A DNA stretch of 64,000 nucleotides from Brevibacillus choshinensis (GTDB lineage: Bacteria > Bacillota > Bacilli > Brevibacillales > Brevibacillaceae): positions 1,241,114 to 1,305,113 of the forward strand of contig NZ_LJJB01000010.1 of assembly GCF_001420695.1 (NCBI RefSeq), read 5' to 3'. The stretch's first letter is position 1; each line of letters begins with the position of its first letter. The position numbers and the translations under genes were made by a program. The notes beneath the pieces were generated by a model. The model was not told the DNA's origin and did not search any database. It saw nothing but the letters and a program-made list of their open reading frames with translations. Shown here piece by piece: positions 8,650-18,404 of the stretch.

Positions 8650-9404
8650 GGCCGCACCACAACTCCTCTGGTCTGGAGATACTCTTTCACCGATTGGATC
8701 GAGGTCTCATCATAGTGGAAAATCGAAGCAGCCAATGCTGCATCCGCCTTGCCGTCTGTTAACACGCCGAAAAAATGCTCACGAGAGCCCGCACCACCGG
8801 ATGCGATGACCGGGACGCCTACGGCTTCAGATACCCGTCTGGTCAACTCGATGCCAAAGCCCTTTTTCTCCCCGTCGTCATCCATGCTCGTGAGCAGAAT
8901 TTCGCCTGCGCCCAGAGCTTCTGCTTCCTGTGCCCATTCAACGACATCTCTTCCTGTAGCATTGCGTCCTCCATGGGTGTACACTTCCCATCGCTCTCCC
9001 CCCACGAGGCGGGCATCAATCGCTACGACGACACATTGGGAGCCAAAAACAGTCGCTCCTTCGTGGATCAGTTCTGGCCGTAGCACGGCGGCTGTATTCA
9101 GTGAAATCTTATCGGCTCCTGCGCGTAAAATGCGCTTCATGTCATCGACGCTGTTGATCCCACCACCAACCGTAAACGGAATGGTAATGTTGGCAGCTGT
9201 GCGTTCAATCACATCTACCATCGTCTTGCGGCCTTCATGAGAAGCAGATATATCGAGAAAAACGAGCTCATCTGCTCGCTCTTCACTGTATTTCTTGGCG
9301 AGCTCGACTGGGTCGCCCGCGTCACGCAGTCCCAAAAACTGCACGCCTTTTACGACCCGACCGTCTTTTACATCCAGGCAAGGAATGATTCGTTTGGCTA
9401 GCAT
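8646..9404 (-). CDS. hisF: Imidazole glycerol phosphate synthase, cyclase subunit
   Basis: A TIM-barrel cyclase of 252 residues that, with HisH, turns PRFAR and ammonia into IGP and AICAR. Catalytic Asp residues lie in [16 protein letters not shown] (residue ~11) and LLTSMDDDG (~130); phosphate-binding loops are GGGI and ASGGAGS. I take the ATG at 9404 as the start, because GGGAG lies ten bases upstream and only one base separates it from the hisA stop (TAAAATG); a GTG three codons earlier sits too close to the ribosome site. The order hisA-hisF is conserved in Firmicutes. Confidence 0.97.
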   Translation of the reverse strand: MLAKRIIPCLDVKDGRVVKGVQFLGLRDAGDPVELAKKYSEERADELVFLDISASHEGRKTMVDVIERTAANITIPFTVGGGINSVDDMKRILRAGADKISLNTAAVLRPELIHEGATVFGSQCVVVAIDARLVGGERWEVYTHGGRNATGRDVVEWAQEAEALGAGEILLTSMDDDGEKKGFGIELTRRVSEAVGVPVIASGGAGSREHFFGVLTDGKADAALAASIFHYDETSIQSVKEYLQTRGVVVRP

Positions 9405-9405
9405 T

Positions 9406-10143
9406 TTATACACGCTCCCCCATGCGATTCAGCGCCTCATCCAAGGTGAATGCGTCTGTGTAAAGCGCTTTTCCGACGATGGCACCCGTTACGCCGTCTT
9501 TCTCATGAGTGGAGAGCGTCAAAAGATCATCGAGATTGCTCACTCCGCCAGATGCGATGACCGATTTACCCGTGGCGATTGCCAACGCCGAGATTTCCTC
9601 CACATTGGGTCCCGTCAACGTGCCATCGCGAGCAATGTCTGTATAAATGAAGGTCTCTGCTCCATACGACACTAATCGCTTTGCCAGCTCAGTCGCTGAT
9701 ACGTCAGTGGTATTTAGCCAGCCACGAGTCGCGACCATGCCATTTCGGCAATCGAGACCGATCGCGATCTTGTCTCCGTACGCTTGCAAAATACGCTGGG
9801 TAAACGGCTCGTCTTCGATCGCAGCCGTACCGACGATGACTCTCGCCACGCCCGCTTCCAAGTAATCGGCGATCTGTTCTTCCGTCCGAATTCCTCCGCC
9901 CACTTGTACCGGAACTGGAATCGTACGCGCGATTTCCTTGATGATCTCGGCATTGGCAGGCTTGCCTTCCTTGGCTCCATCCAGATCGACCAGATGTACC
10001 CACGAAGCTCCCTGTTCTACCCACCTCTTTGCCATTTCCAAAGGAGAGTCAGCGTAAACCGTTTCCTGGGCATAGTCTCCCTGAAACAATCGGACGCATT
10101 TCCCCCCGCGAATATCAATTGCCGGATAAATAATGAAACTCAT
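9406..10143 (-). CDS. hisA: Phosphoribosylformimino-AICAR phosphate isomerase
   Basis: A TIM-barrel isomerase of 245 residues that converts ProFAR to PRFAR by an Amadori rearrangement. The catalytic Asp are in [14 protein letters not shown] (Asp8) and [16 protein letters not shown] (~130), with phosphate loops GGGIRTE and ASGGVSNL. The ATG overlaps the hisH stop (ATGA). Length and motifs fit single-substrate HisA. Confidence 0.97.
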   Translation of the reverse strand: MSFIIYPAIDIRGGKCVRLFQGDYAQETVYADSPLEMAKRWVEQGASWVHLVDLDGAKEGKPANAEIIKEIARTIPVPVQVGGGIRTEEQIADYLEAGVARVIVGTAAIEDEPFTQRILQAYGDKIAIGLDCRNGMVATRGWLNTTDVSATELAKRLVSYGAETFIYTDIARDGTLTGPNVEEISALAIATGKSVIASGGVSNLDDLLTLSTHEKDGVTGAIVGKALYTDAFTLDEALNRMGERV

Positions 10144-10757
10144 GCCAATACCCCCTCACACTGCACGGCAAAATTGCGCAGCAATTGCATCCCGGTCTCT
10201 CCGCTCTTTTCCGGGTGGAACTGCATGCCGTATACGTTCTCCCGTCCTACAATGGCGGTCACATCCTGATGGTAGTCACTCGTTGCCAGCAATTCATCTG
10301 CACTTCCCACCCGCACGTGATAGGAGTGGACAAAATAGACGTAGTCGCCGTTCTGCACACCGTCGAGCAGCCAGTGCTTTTGCGTGAGCTGCAGCTGGTT
10401 CCAGCCCATGTGCGGGATCTTGTAATCACCAGCAAAACGGATAGCCTCTCCACTCAGTAACCCCAGCCCGATGTGTTCACCGTGTTCTTCACTCTTTCCA
10501 AACAACAGCTGCATGCCGAGGCAAATGCCCAGGATAGGACGCCCTGATGCCGCATAATCATGAATCGCCTGTTCCAGTCCCAGCTCACGAATGTTAGCAA
10601 TCGCATCGCCAAACGCCCCGACACCAGGCAAGATCAGTCCGCTAAAGTCATTCAGGCGCTCTGGCTGGGAAACAAAATCATAGGAATAGCCCAGACGTTC
10701 CAGCGCTTTGCTCAGGCTGTACAAATTGCCCATGCCATAGTCGATAATGCCGATCAT
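10140..10757 (-). CDS. hisH: Imidazole glycerol phosphate synthase, glutaminase subunit
   Basis: A class I glutamine amidotransferase of 205 residues that feeds ammonia to HisF. The catalytic triad is visible: Cys in [10 protein letters not shown] (about residue 80), and His and Glu in [10 protein letters not shown] near residue 185. The start [15 protein letters not shown] is at 10757; the open frame runs 33 codons farther upstream but that part overlaps hisB and is not family-like. AAAGGGG precedes the chosen ATG. Confidence 0.97.
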   Translation of the reverse strand: MIGIIDYGMGNLYSLSKALERLGYSYDFVSQPERLNDFSGLILPGVGAFGDAIANIRELGLEQAIHDYAASGRPILGICLGMQLLFGKSEEHGEHIGLGLLSGEAIRFAGDYKIPHMGWNQLQLTQKHWLLDGVQNGDYVYFVHSYHVRVGSADELLATSDYHQDVTAIVGRENVYGMQFHPEKSGETGMQLLRNFAVQCEGVLA

Positions 10758-10758
10758 G

Positions 10759-11358
10759 TTACAAAACCCCTTTGGTAGACGGGACCCCTTTGACTCGCGG
10801 GTCGATCGTCGTCGCTTCGTCCAGCGCGCGGCCAAGTGCTTTGAAGATCGCTTCAATCATGTGATGTGTATTGTGTCCATAGTGCAGGATCACGTGCAGA
10901 TTGATCCGCGCCTCCAGGGCAAACTTCCACAGAAATTCATGCACCAGCTCAGTAGGGAATTGCCCGACCACGTTGGTTGGATACGTCGCCCGGTACTCCA
11001 GATGCGGACGGTTACTAATATCGATAACAACTTGAGCTAGCGCATCGTCCATCGGCACAAAGGCATTGCCGTAGCGCTTAATGCCTTTTTTATCGCCCAA
11101 TGCCTCACGCAGAGAGTGGCCCAGGCAAATGCCGATGTCCTCTACCGTGTGGTGATAGTCGATTTCGATGTCGCCTTTTGCTTTCACGTTCAGATCAAAA
11201 TGTCCATGCCGCGTAAACAGATCCAACATGTGATCGAGAAACGGCACGCCGGAATCCTGCTTGCTCTCTCCTGCCCCGTCAATTCCAAAGGAAAGGGCGA
11301 TCTGGGTCTCATTCGTATTGCGCTCGATCTGCGCTACTCGTTTTTGCAACTCACTCAT
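10759..11358 (-). CDS. hisB: Imidazoleglycerol-phosphate dehydratase
   Basis: A monofunctional HisB of 199 residues that dehydrates IGP to imidazole acetol phosphate. The Mn-binding clusters are clear: FLDHMLDLFTRHGHFDL, DYHHTVEDIGICLG, LEYRATYP, LHVILHYGHNTHHMIEAIFK. There is no fused histidinol phosphatase. The ATG overlaps the hisD stop by four bases. A dedicated histidinol phosphatase and hisC are not in this window. Confidence 0.97.
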   Translation of the reverse strand: MSELQKRVAQIERNTNETQIALSFGIDGAGESKQDSGVPFLDHMLDLFTRHGHFDLNVKAKGDIEIDYHHTVEDIGICLGHSLREALGDKKGIKRYGNAFVPMDDALAQVVIDISNRPHLEYRATYPTNVVGQFPTELVHEFLWKFALEARINLHVILHYGHNTHHMIEAIFKALGRALDEATTIDPRVKGVPSTKGVL

Positions 11359-12653
11359 CCGTTGTCACGCTCCTGCTCTTCGCTATCAAAGTCACGTAGA
11401 CGTTCGGTAATTGCCCGTCCGTGTGCAGCCAGACCTTCCTGCTCGGCCAGTGCTACGATTTTATGCCCATTCTCCAGCAAGTCGCGCTTGCTGTAGGAGA
11501 CGACGCTCGATTTCTTGATGAAGTCATCCACGGAAAGAGGCGACGAAAAACGCGCTGTCCCATTGGTCGGAATGACGTGGTTGGTGCCCGCAAAGTAATC
11601 GCCCACCGGTTCCGAGCTGTACGCTCCGAGGAATATCGCCCCTGCGTTCTCCACCTTACCCAGATGCTCGAATGGCTCCGCGATCATGATTTCTAAATGC
11701 TCGGGAGCAATGCGGTTGATCACAGCGAAGCCTTCCTCCAGATCATTGACCACTAAAATGGCCCCAAAATCACGGATCGCCGCTTCTGCGATCTGGCGAC
11801 GCGGCAGATCTGCCAGCTGTCGTTCGACTTCCCTGGCGACGGCTTCTGCGACTGTCTGCGACGTAGTTACAAGAATCGCAGCGGACATCGGATCGTGCTC
11901 TGCCTGTGAGAGCAGATCAGCCGCGATATAGCGTGGATTGGCAGTCTCGTCAGCCAGGACAGCGATCTCGCTCGGTCCCGCTACCATATCGATGCTAACC
12001 AGCCCAAACACTTCCCGCTTCGCCAAAGCCACAAATATGTTGCCCGGACCTACGATTTTATCGACGGCTTTGATTTGAACGGTTCCATAAGTAAGCGCTG
12101 CGATTGCCTGTGCGCCACCTACCTTGTATATTTCCTTCACGCCTGCAATCTGTGCTGCCACGAGAATCGCCGGATTGATTTTTCCATCTCGTCCGGGAGG
12201 TGTCGTGATGACCACTTCGGGTACACCTGCGATCTTGGCAGGGATGGCATTCATCAGAACGCTGGACGGATACGCCGCGGTACCACCCGGCACATACAGT
12301 CCTGCTCGCTTCAATGGACGAATGATCTGACCGAGCAACGTTCCGCTCTCCTTCGTAGAAAACCAGGACTGGCGCACTTGCCTTTGATGGAAATCTCGAA
12401 TATTTTCAGCCGCTTCAGCGAGAGCGTCTCTTACTTCAGAGGAGACTTGCGCGCTGGCTTCGGCGAATTCCTCATCACTCACGAGAAATTGCTCCAGGCG
12501 CACGCGATCGAACCGCTCCGTATAATCTCGCAGCGCTTCGTCTCCTCGTTCCCGCACATCCGAGAGAATAGCTTTGACTGCTTCCTGTTGCTCCTTGGTG
12601 CCAGAGTCTACTGATCGTTTTCCGTCAAATTGACTGGCCGACATGATGCGCAT
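11355..12653 (-). CDS. hisD: Histidinol dehydrogenase
   Basis: A zinc- and NAD-dependent enzyme of 432 residues that oxidises L-histidinol to L-histidine in two steps, the last reactions of the pathway. Motifs: VPGGTAAYPSSVLMNAIPAKIAG near residue 120, VDKIVGPGNIFVALAKREV, DMVAGPSEIAVLAD, SQAEHDPMSAAILVT with zinc ligands, and NRIAPEHLEI with the catalytic Glu-His. The ATG follows GGAGAGGTGA. Third gene of the operon, 25 bases after hisG. Confidence 0.97.
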   Translation of the reverse strand: MRIMSASQFDGKRSVDSGTKEQQEAVKAILSDVRERGDEALRDYTERFDRVRLEQFLVSDEEFAEASAQVSSEVRDALAEAAENIRDFHQRQVRQSWFSTKESGTLLGQIIRPLKRAGLYVPGGTAAYPSSVLMNAIPAKIAGVPEVVITTPPGRDGKINPAILVAAQIAGVKEIYKVGGAQAIAALTYGTVQIKAVDKIVGPGNIFVALAKREVFGLVSIDMVAGPSEIAVLADETANPRYIAADLLSQAEHDPMSAAILVTTSQTVAEAVAREVERQLADLPRRQIAEAAIRDFGAILVVNDLEEGFAVINRIAPEHLEIMIAEPFEHLGKVENAGAIFLGAYSSEPVGDYFAGTNHVIPTNGTARFSSPLSVDDFIKKSSVVSYSKRDLLENGHKIVALAEQEGLAAHGRAITERLRDFDSEEQERDNG

Positions 12654-12678
12654 CGCTGTGTCACCTCTCCACTTTTCT

Positions 12679-13326
12679 CTATGATCTTCTCGGGATCACT
12701 TCTAAAAACTTGCTCGCGATGTCATCCACCGCTTCGCTTTTCATCCGGTAGCTTGCCCGGTTGGCAATCAGGCGTGTCGTAATCTCGCAAATATGCTCCA
12801 GCTCCACGAGCCCGTTTTCCTGTAAGGTCCGTCCTGTCGATACGATATCGACAATGCGATCTGCCAAGCCGATCATCGGAGCCAATTCCACCGAACCGTT
12901 CAGCTTGATGACCTCTACCTGCTGACCTTGCTCGCGGAAGTAACGCGAAGCGATTTTTGGATATTTCGTCGCTACACGTGGTGCCTCCGTCGGCTTCCAG
13001 TCCGGCATCCCGGCTACCATCATGCGGCAGTAGCCGATTTGCAGATCCAACAGCTCGTAGACATCCCGTTCTTCTTCCAACAATACGTCTTTCCCTACTA
13101 CTCCCACATCTGCTACTCCGTATTCAACATAGGTAGGTACATCCGTAGGTTTCGCCAAAATGAATTCGAGTTGTGCATTTTCGACGGGAATCACGAGCTT
13201 GCGGGAATCCTGAAGTTCTGCCGTCACCTGCAACCCTGCTTGCTGCAAGAAATGGACAGCCTCTTCGAAGATTCGCCCCTTTGGCATGGCGATCGTCAGT
13301 TTCTGTGAGCTATCGGAAAAACCCAT
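12679..13326 (-). CDS. hisG: ATP phosphoribosyltransferase, short catalytic subunit
   Basis: The committed step of histidine synthesis: ATP plus PRPP to PR-ATP. At 215 residues it is the short form, lacking the C-terminal allosteric domain, and needs HisZ (next gene upstream) to work as a hetero-octamer. Motifs: [30 protein letters not shown], and the PRPP loop [24 protein letters not shown] lies eight bases before the ATG; four bases separate it from hisZ. Confidence 0.97.
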   Translation of the reverse strand: MGFSDSSQKLTIAMPKGRIFEEAVHFLQQAGLQVTAELQDSRKLVIPVENAQLEFILAKPTDVPTYVEYGVADVGVVGKDVLLEEERDVYELLDLQIGYCRMMVAGMPDWKPTEAPRVATKYPKIASRYFREQGQQVEVIKLNGSVELAPMIGLADRIVDIVSTGRTLQENGLVELEHICEITTRLIANRASYRMKSEAVDDIASKFLEVIPRRS

Positions 13327-13329
13327 TCC

Positions 13330-14505
13330 TTATTCCTCCTGTTTCGTCAAACAGATGACCTTACTATAAGGCTCTCCCTGGAGTGTAGCTGCCTCCGCCT
13401 GATTTTTTACCAGTCGAGTTACGACTACGAGTCCATCCTCTCGGAGCAACTGCGCCTCCGCCAGTGCTTCTGCCCGCTGATCCTCCATATAACACAGGAG
13501 GACACGAGAAACAGGTGGACTTTCCAAGACAGGCGTCACGAGGAGCAATCGATCCATCTTGATGGCAAAGCCTGTCGCTTGAGCCGGTCGTCCGAACTGT
13601 GCAAGCAAGTGATCGTATCGTCCCCCACCTAATAACGGGGAACCCAAATCAGCAGCATATCCTTCAAAAACTACACCCGTGTAGTAATTCAGATTGATAA
13701 TCAGATTGAAATCCAGCAGCAAATCTTCCGTTACACCGTATGCCTCCAGTGCCTCCCACAGAGATGCGATGGTTTCTACTGCTCGTCTCGCTTTGCCGTT
13801 TTCCGTGAGAGCACGTGCCTCATCGATCTTGGCTTTGCCACCGCGCAATCGGAGCAGAGCCTCGAGCCGCTCCTTCGCCTCAGAATCGAGGTCCAGCGTG
13901 GACAACAGTTGACGGAATCCTACAAAGTCACGCTCGACCAAGTATTGGCGGAACTGATTGCGTATCGCTTCGTCCTCGATCCATTCCTCCAATAAGCCAT
14001 CCACAAAATCCACGTGTCCGATGGCGATCCGGAATGTCTCTACTCCAGCCGCTCGTAGACAAAAAACAGCAAGCGCGATTGCTTCAGCATCTGCATCGAC
14101 CGACGCGTCACCGATCAGCTCAATGCCCGTCTGGAAAAACTCAGCGTTTCGCCCCGCTTCTTTTTCCTGAGCCCGGAACACATTTGCCTGATAGAACAAA
14201 CGAATGGGCAATGGTACATCTTTATATAGAGAGGAAACCACTCGGGCAATGGGCGCGGTCATGTCCGGTCTCAATACCACGGTATGTCCCTGTTTATCCA
14301 GCAATCGAAACATCCGGTCTGTCAATGTCGCACTGGCAGATCCTACTGTGTCGTAGTACTCCAATGACGGCGTGGAGATTTCTTCGTACCCCCAACGCTC
14401 AATGCACTGACGCAGCGACCGCTCCAAATGCCGTTGTTTTGCCAATGATTCTGGTAAAATGTCCCGCATCCCCAGCGGCTTTTCAAATCCCAACGGCTTT
14501 GCCAT
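13330..14505 (-). CDS. hisZ: ATP phosphoribosyltransferase regulatory subunit
   Basis: A histidyl-tRNA synthetase paralogue without aminoacylation, 391 residues, that activates the short HisG and carries histidine feedback. Class II synthetase-like motifs: GMRDILPES near the start, RPDMTAPIARVVSSL, RLFYQANVFRAQEKEAGRNAEFFQTG, and the glycine motif LLGGGRYDHLLAQFG. I choose the ATG at 14505: GGAGGGA precedes it by seven bases and lies inside the longer reading that starts at 14520. First gene of the his operon. Confidence 0.95.
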   Translation of the reverse strand: MAKPLGFEKPLGMRDILPESLAKQRHLERSLRQCIERWGYEEISTPSLEYYDTVGSASATLTDRMFRLLDKQGHTVVLRPDMTAPIARVVSSLYKDVPLPIRLFYQANVFRAQEKEAGRNAEFFQTGIELIGDASVDADAEAIALAVFCLRAAGVETFRIAIGHVDFVDGLLEEWIEDEAIRNQFRQYLVERDFVGFRQLLSTLDLDSEAKERLEALLRLRGGKAKIDEARALTENGKARRAVETIASLWEALEAYGVTEDLLLDFNLIINLNYYTGVVFEGYAADLGSPLLGGGRYDHLLAQFGRPAQATGFAIKMDRLLLVTPVLESPPVSRVLLCYMEDQRAEALAEAQLLREDGLVVVTRLVKNQAEAATLQGEPYSKVICLTKQEE

Positions 14506-14571
14506 CGTACTTCCCTCCATTGCATACGCTTTACTCTGCTAATATGGTAACAAGTTAAAGTATTATGAAGA

Positions 14572-14600
14572 AGAGTACCACGATCAGCCAGAGTGGTCAA
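14572..14600 (-). promoter_or_regulatory. Putative SigA promoter of the his operon
   Basis: Minus strand TTGACC, 17 bases, TACTCT, about 70 bases before hisZ. The -35 fits well and the -10 is weak. I see no T-box stem or attenuator in the leader. Confidence 0.45.
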
Positions 14601-14645
14601 CATAGATAAGAATAGTCGGAAAATTCTTTGATCATCCAGACTCAA

Positions 14646-14684
14646 CAAAAAGGAGTGCCTGCACGTGAAGCGCCTGACACTCTC
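14646..14684 (-). terminator. Terminator after yvoF
   Basis: An imperfect hairpin with outer arms GAGTG / CACTC and a GC-rich interior, followed by TTTTTG on the minus strand. It ends the hprK-yvoF transcript ahead of the his promoter. Confidence 0.7.
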
Positions 14685-14713
14685 TAGTATGACCGATTGT
14701 TGTCTTTTTTCCG

Positions 14714-15220
14714 CTAATCCTGTTCATCTCCCGTAGCATTTCCACTACGGATAACTTGCATCGGATTGCCTCCTACAAACGCTCCCGGAGACACATCCTT
14801 ATGTACAACAGTCCCCGCAGCCACGATGGCTCCTTTGCCGATTGTCACACCTGGCAAAATCGTGGAGTTCGCTCCGATCAACACATCATCCTCAATGCGA
14901 ACCTCCCCTAGCCGGTATTCCTCGACCAAGTATTCATGGGCGAGAATCGTTGTATTGTACCCGATGACACAGTTGCGTCCAATCTTGATCAACTCAGGAA
15001 ACATAACATCCATCATGACCATCAAGGCCACTGCACTGTGTTGCCCGACCTCCATTCGCAGGAAAGTACGGTAGAGCCAGTTTTTCCAAGAGAGAAATGG
15101 TGTATATCGCGCTAGTTGAATAACAATAAAGTTCTTCATGACTTTCCAAAAACTCACCGTCTGATAGAGCTGCCACAGTGGATTGGCCCCATGGACGGGA
15201 TAACGCGTCGTATTTCTCAT
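14714..15220 (-). CDS. yvoF: Acyltransferase of the hexapeptide-repeat (left-handed beta-helix) family, YvoF-like
   Basis: A 168-residue O-acetyltransferase-type protein. Residues ~85-155 show the hexapeptide pattern of a left-handed beta helix: IGRNCVIGYNTTILAHEYL, IEDDVLIGANSTILPGVTIG, KGAIVAAGTVVHKDVSPGAFVGGNP, with the family's late GNPMQVIR. The acceptor is unknown. In B. subtilis yvoF lies between the hprK operon and hisZ; the same place here supports the name. It starts 21 bases after hprK with AAGGAG before the ATG. Confidence 0.85.
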   Translation of the reverse strand: MRNTTRYPVHGANPLWQLYQTVSFWKVMKNFIVIQLARYTPFLSWKNWLYRTFLRMEVGQHSAVALMVMMDVMFPELIKIGRNCVIGYNTTILAHEYLVEEYRLGEVRIEDDVLIGANSTILPGVTIGKGAIVAAGTVVHKDVSPGAFVGGNPMQVIRSGNATGDEQD

Positions 15221-15241
15221 GAGTGTTCTCCTTCTTCCCGA

Positions 15242-16177
15242 TTACAAGTCGGAATCTGCATCTTCGAGGATGGCATCCGACTGCTTGCGGGAGAAGTGAA
15301 CCGCGGCATTATACCCCATCCGTTTCAAGCGGAAGTTCATCGCTGCTACCTCGATGATGACCGCCAAGTTTCGGCCAGGACGAACAGGAACGGTAAGAAT
15401 CGGGATATCCGTATCCATGATCTTGAGCGTTTCTTCATCTAAGCCGAGTCGCTCATACATTTTCTGAGGTTCCCATAGCTCCAGCTGTACGACCATCTCA
15501 ATGTTTTTCAAATTACGCACAGCCCCGGCTCCGAACATCGTCATGACGTTGATGATACCTACACCTCGAATCTCCAGCAAATGCTGAATCAGCTCAGGCG
15601 CACTACCACTCAGTTGCCCTGCTTGCGTCTGCCGAATTTCGACGGCATCATCAGCTACCAAACGATGTCCACGCTTCACCAGCTCCAAGGCGGCCTCACT
15701 CTTTCCGATCCCACTGGAACCCATGATGAGTACACCGACACCATAGATATCTGTTAATACCCCGTGGATCGTTGTAGTCGGTGCCAGTCGGTTTTCAAGA
15801 AAGTTGGTCATTTTGCCAACCAAAGTCGTGGTGGCTAGTGGTGATTGTAGAACAGGGACTCCGTGCTCATTCGATACTTCTATCATTTCCTCTGGTACGG
15901 GCTGATTGCGAGTCACACAAAAGCACGGCGTCTGACCTTGCATGAGGAAGTTCATCCGTTCCAGACGTTTCTCTCGATTCAATGTTTGAAAGAAGTTGAT
16001 TTCCGTCAACCCAAAGAGCTGGATCCTTTCTTCTGCATAATAGGAATAGTAACCAGCCAATTGCAAACCAGGCCTGCTCAAGTCGGTTACGGTAATTTCT
16101 CGTCCCAAGCCTTCTTCGCCACTGAGGATAGACATATTGAAATGATCGGCGAGATGACTAACATTGGTCTTGCGCAT
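15242..16177 (-). CDS. hprK: HPr kinase/phosphorylase
   Basis: Bifunctional enzyme of 311 residues that phosphorylates Ser46 of HPr (and Crh) at high fructose-bisphosphate and removes the phosphate when Pi is high, driving CcpA-dependent catabolite repression. The N-terminal domain runs to ~residue 130; the catalytic domain has the P loop GSSGIGKSE (about 153-161), [17 protein letters not shown] and the family signature [21 protein letters not shown]. Only yvoF follows in the transcript; lgt and ppaX, which follow hprK in B. subtilis, are absent here. Confidence 0.97.
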   Translation of the reverse strand: MRKTNVSHLADHFNMSILSGEEGLGREITVTDLSRPGLQLAGYYSYYAEERIQLFGLTEINFFQTLNREKRLERMNFLMQGQTPCFCVTRNQPVPEEMIEVSNEHGVPVLQSPLATTTLVGKMTNFLENRLAPTTTIHGVLTDIYGVGVLIMGSSGIGKSEAALELVKRGHRLVADDAVEIRQTQAGQLSGSAPELIQHLLEIRGVGIINVMTMFGAGAVRNLKNIEMVVQLELWEPQKMYERLGLDEETLKIMDTDIPILTVPVRPGRNLAVIIEVAAMNFRLKRMGYNAAVHFSRKQSDAILEDADSDL

Positions 16178-16222
16178 GAGATTCCCCCTAACTTGGGATT
16201 TCCGTCCCGTTTATGTACCCCT

Positions 16223-16252
16223 ATTGTAACGAAAGCGCCCTAGTGGCGACAA
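16223..16252 (-). promoter_or_regulatory. SigA-type promoter of hprK
   Basis: Minus strand TTGTCG, 18 bases, TACAAT, about 45 bases before the hprK ATG. The -10 has five of six consensus bases. Confidence 0.55.
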
Positions 16253-16413
16253 CCATTGGGCTTGGAATCCTTGAGATAAGAAATTGTCGTATCATTTACA
16301 TTTTTCTCGTTATTTCTTAAGATAGAAAATGTATTGGTCTCAGGCGCTACATAGGTTACAGTAAATTTGACATCATTCGCGCTCCGAATTTCGGACTGAG
16401 GGGAGGCAACACC

Positions 16414-17757
16414 TTGGATTTCCTACTTCGCTTTGTCCTCGTGGACATACCCGAAGCCTTCTTATTACTTACTATTAGTTTGGCCATGTTCAACCACTCG
16501 GTTTTCGAAAAAAAGAAACAAGCATTTTATTTCAGTATTCTCTTTTCGATCGCAGGTGAAGTTCTCTCCGTTTTGGATGTTCCCTATCAACCGAAAGTTT
16601 TACTTATGTTCTTAATCACCGCCTCGATCATCTTATTTCTTTATCGATTCAACATTTTAAAGTCTGTCTTCATAGGAATGACTGCTATTTGTTCCATGAT
16701 CATATCTGAATCCATTGTGATCATGATTTTCAACAGCCAACAGATATATTTTGAACAAATGCTCTCCTCGACCATGCAGACCATTACGATCCGTGCTCTT
16801 TATTTAGGAATTTTTGTACTGATTACGATTATCTTACGGATCACCAAATTCGACATCCATGGTTTGTTGCCACAGAATCGGTATAACCGTTATCTGTTTT
16901 TACTCGTTTTAGTAGGTAGTGTTGAGTTTCTGTTGATCTTGTTCTTGAATACGTCTTTTTTCTTGCGTGATAACAATTCAGATTTGCTCGCATTTTACTC
17001 GCCTACGTTTCAATTACTATTTCAGCTATTAATTCTTGCCCTTTTTATTGTAATTGTAATCTTGTTCCGCATTTATCTCAATTTAACGATCAATCGCGTG
17101 GAAGAGGAGACCGGAACTCCCTATTTAAATAGCATCCATGATCTGGTGACAGCGATCCGTTCCATCAAGCATGATTCGTTAAATCATTACACAGCTATCA
17201 ACGGCTTTCTGAAAAAAGGATATGTTGATTTGGCAAAAGAATATGTTGAACAGCTTTTGCAAGAAACCGTTACGGTAGAAAAGTCTGTTGACTCAAGCTC
17301 ACAAGTGCTGGAAAGCATCAAAAATCCGGCTGTTTCCTCTCTTCTCCAATCGAAAATGGAAGTATGCTTGGCGGAACGAATCGCGCTTTCCATGAATATC
17401 AAAACCGTCAGCCAATTCTCCCAGATCAAAACGTACGATCTGATCAAGGTTTTAGGTAATCTATTTGATAATGCTATTCGAGCTACTTCTTATGAATTGG
17501 AACAAAACCGATTTATTCGCTTGGAATGGGGGCAATCTGAGGGCGAGCATTACCTGATGATTGAGAACAGTGGCCCTACGATTCCAAAGGACAAGCTGCC
17601 CGGTATTTTCCAACCAGGATACACCACTAAAAAAGGGGGAGAAGGTGGACTGGGCTTGGTCATCGTTAAAACGGTTACCGATCGTTATGGTGGCAGAATC
17701 CACGTACGTTCAGAAGAGGGAGTCACTAGTTTTCGGATTTCTTTTCTCAGTCGGTAA
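16414..17757 (+). CDS. AgrC-like sensor histidine kinase (GHKL, Spo0B-type H box)
   Basis: A 447-residue sensor kinase. About six or seven membrane segments fill residues 1-222; the cytoplasmic part has an AgrC/CitA-like H box RSIKHDSLNHYTAI with His253, an N box NLFDNAIRA (Asn353) and the G box KKGGEGGLGLVIVKT. This is the layout of peptide-pheromone receptors such as AgrC. The start is a TTG at 16414 with GGGGAGG seven bases upstream. The next genes are an AgrB-like protease and an AgrD-like peptide, so it is probably the receptor of that peptide. No AgrA-type response regulator lies nearby. Confidence 0.88.
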   Translation: MDFLLRFVLVDIPEAFLLLTISLAMFNHSVFEKKKQAFYFSILFSIAGEVLSVLDVPYQPKVLLMFLITASIILFLYRFNILKSVFIGMTAICSMIISESIVIMIFNSQQIYFEQMLSSTMQTITIRALYLGIFVLITIILRITKFDIHGLLPQNRYNRYLFLLVLVGSVEFLLILFLNTSFFLRDNNSDLLAFYSPTFQLLFQLLILALFIVIVILFRIYLNLTINRVEEETGTPYLNSIHDLVTAIRSIKHDSLNHYTAINGFLKKGYVDLAKEYVEQLLQETVTVEKSVDSSSQVLESIKNPAVSSLLQSKMEVCLAERIALSMNIKTVSQFSQIKTYDLIKVLGNLFDNAIRATSYELEQNRFIRLEWGQSEGEHYLMIENSGPTIPKDKLPGIFQPGYTTKKGGEGGLGLVIVKTVTDRYGGRIHVRSEEGVTSFRISFLSR

Positions 17758-17789
17758 CGTAATGAGCACCATCCGTAGGAGGCCAAAGC

Positions 17790-18398
17790 ATGACTTGGAC
17801 TGAAAAGGTATCCATGCGTCTGGCGAAGCGACTAAAGACAGAAGATACGACCTACTCTGTGGGACAACTCGCACACGGTATTGAAATCTTTATGCTCAAC
17901 ATCATCAATGGATTGGCACTCATCATCGTTTCTGCTATTTTTCACATATTTGGAGAGGTAATGCTATTGTGTTGCCTCTTTTTCTTGCACCGTCTATTAA
18001 CCGGTGGGGTACATTTACGAAATCCATGGACATGCCTTCTCGCTACTCTCTCATTGCTGATAGCAGGAGGTTACCTATTGAAACATCTGCCTGTGCTTCC
18101 TGCTCCGTACGCTCAATTACTAGTGTTGGTTGGAGTAGGACTCTCTATTTCGATAAACTATCGACACGCGCCTGCAGCTCATACCTACGCGCCTACAAAC
18201 CCTGCCATCCAGCGTAGAAATAGATTTATTGTCCTATGGATGCTCGGAGTAGGTTGCGCAATTTCTATCAGTTTGGTAGGATATACCTATCAATACTCCA
18301 TGACCTATACATTAGCGGTTCTCTTGCAATCCGTTCTTCTCATGCCCAGTTCATTCCGACTAGTTTCACGATTGGAAAAAACATTTTTGAGAGGGTGA
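17790..18398 (+). CDS. AgrB-like peptide-processing membrane protease
   Basis: A 202-residue polytopic membrane protein of the accessory gene regulator B family. The predicted catalytic pair is in place: RLLTGGVHLRNPWTCLLA carries His75 and Cys82, with the same spacing as His77 and Cys84 of S. aureus AgrB. The N-terminal cytoplasmic part (KVSMRLAKRL) and about five membrane segments also fit. The family clips the C-terminal tail of AgrD and closes a thiolactone ring. AGGAGG precedes the ATG by seven bases; it starts 32 bases after the kinase and ends six before the peptide gene. Confidence 0.92.
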   Translation: MTWTEKVSMRLAKRLKTEDTTYSVGQLAHGIEIFMLNIINGLALIIVSAIFHIFGEVMLLCCLFFLHRLLTGGVHLRNPWTCLLATLSLLIAGGYLLKHLPVLPAPYAQLLVLVGVGLSISINYRHAPAAHTYAPTNPAIQRRNRFIVLWMLGVGCAISISLVGYTYQYSMTYTLAVLLQSVLLMPSSFRLVSRLEKTFLRG

Positions 18399-18404
18399 TT
18401 GTCA

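Noticed and set aside
10758-10856. N-terminal extension of HisH by 33 codons
   Set aside because: Basic, non-family sequence that overlaps hisB; the MIGIIDYG start is typical and has a ribosome site.
14521-14713. Histidine T-box or leader-peptide attenuator before hisZ
   Set aside because: No run of His codons, no T-box core sequence and no terminator/antiterminator pair is visible between the promoter and hisZ.
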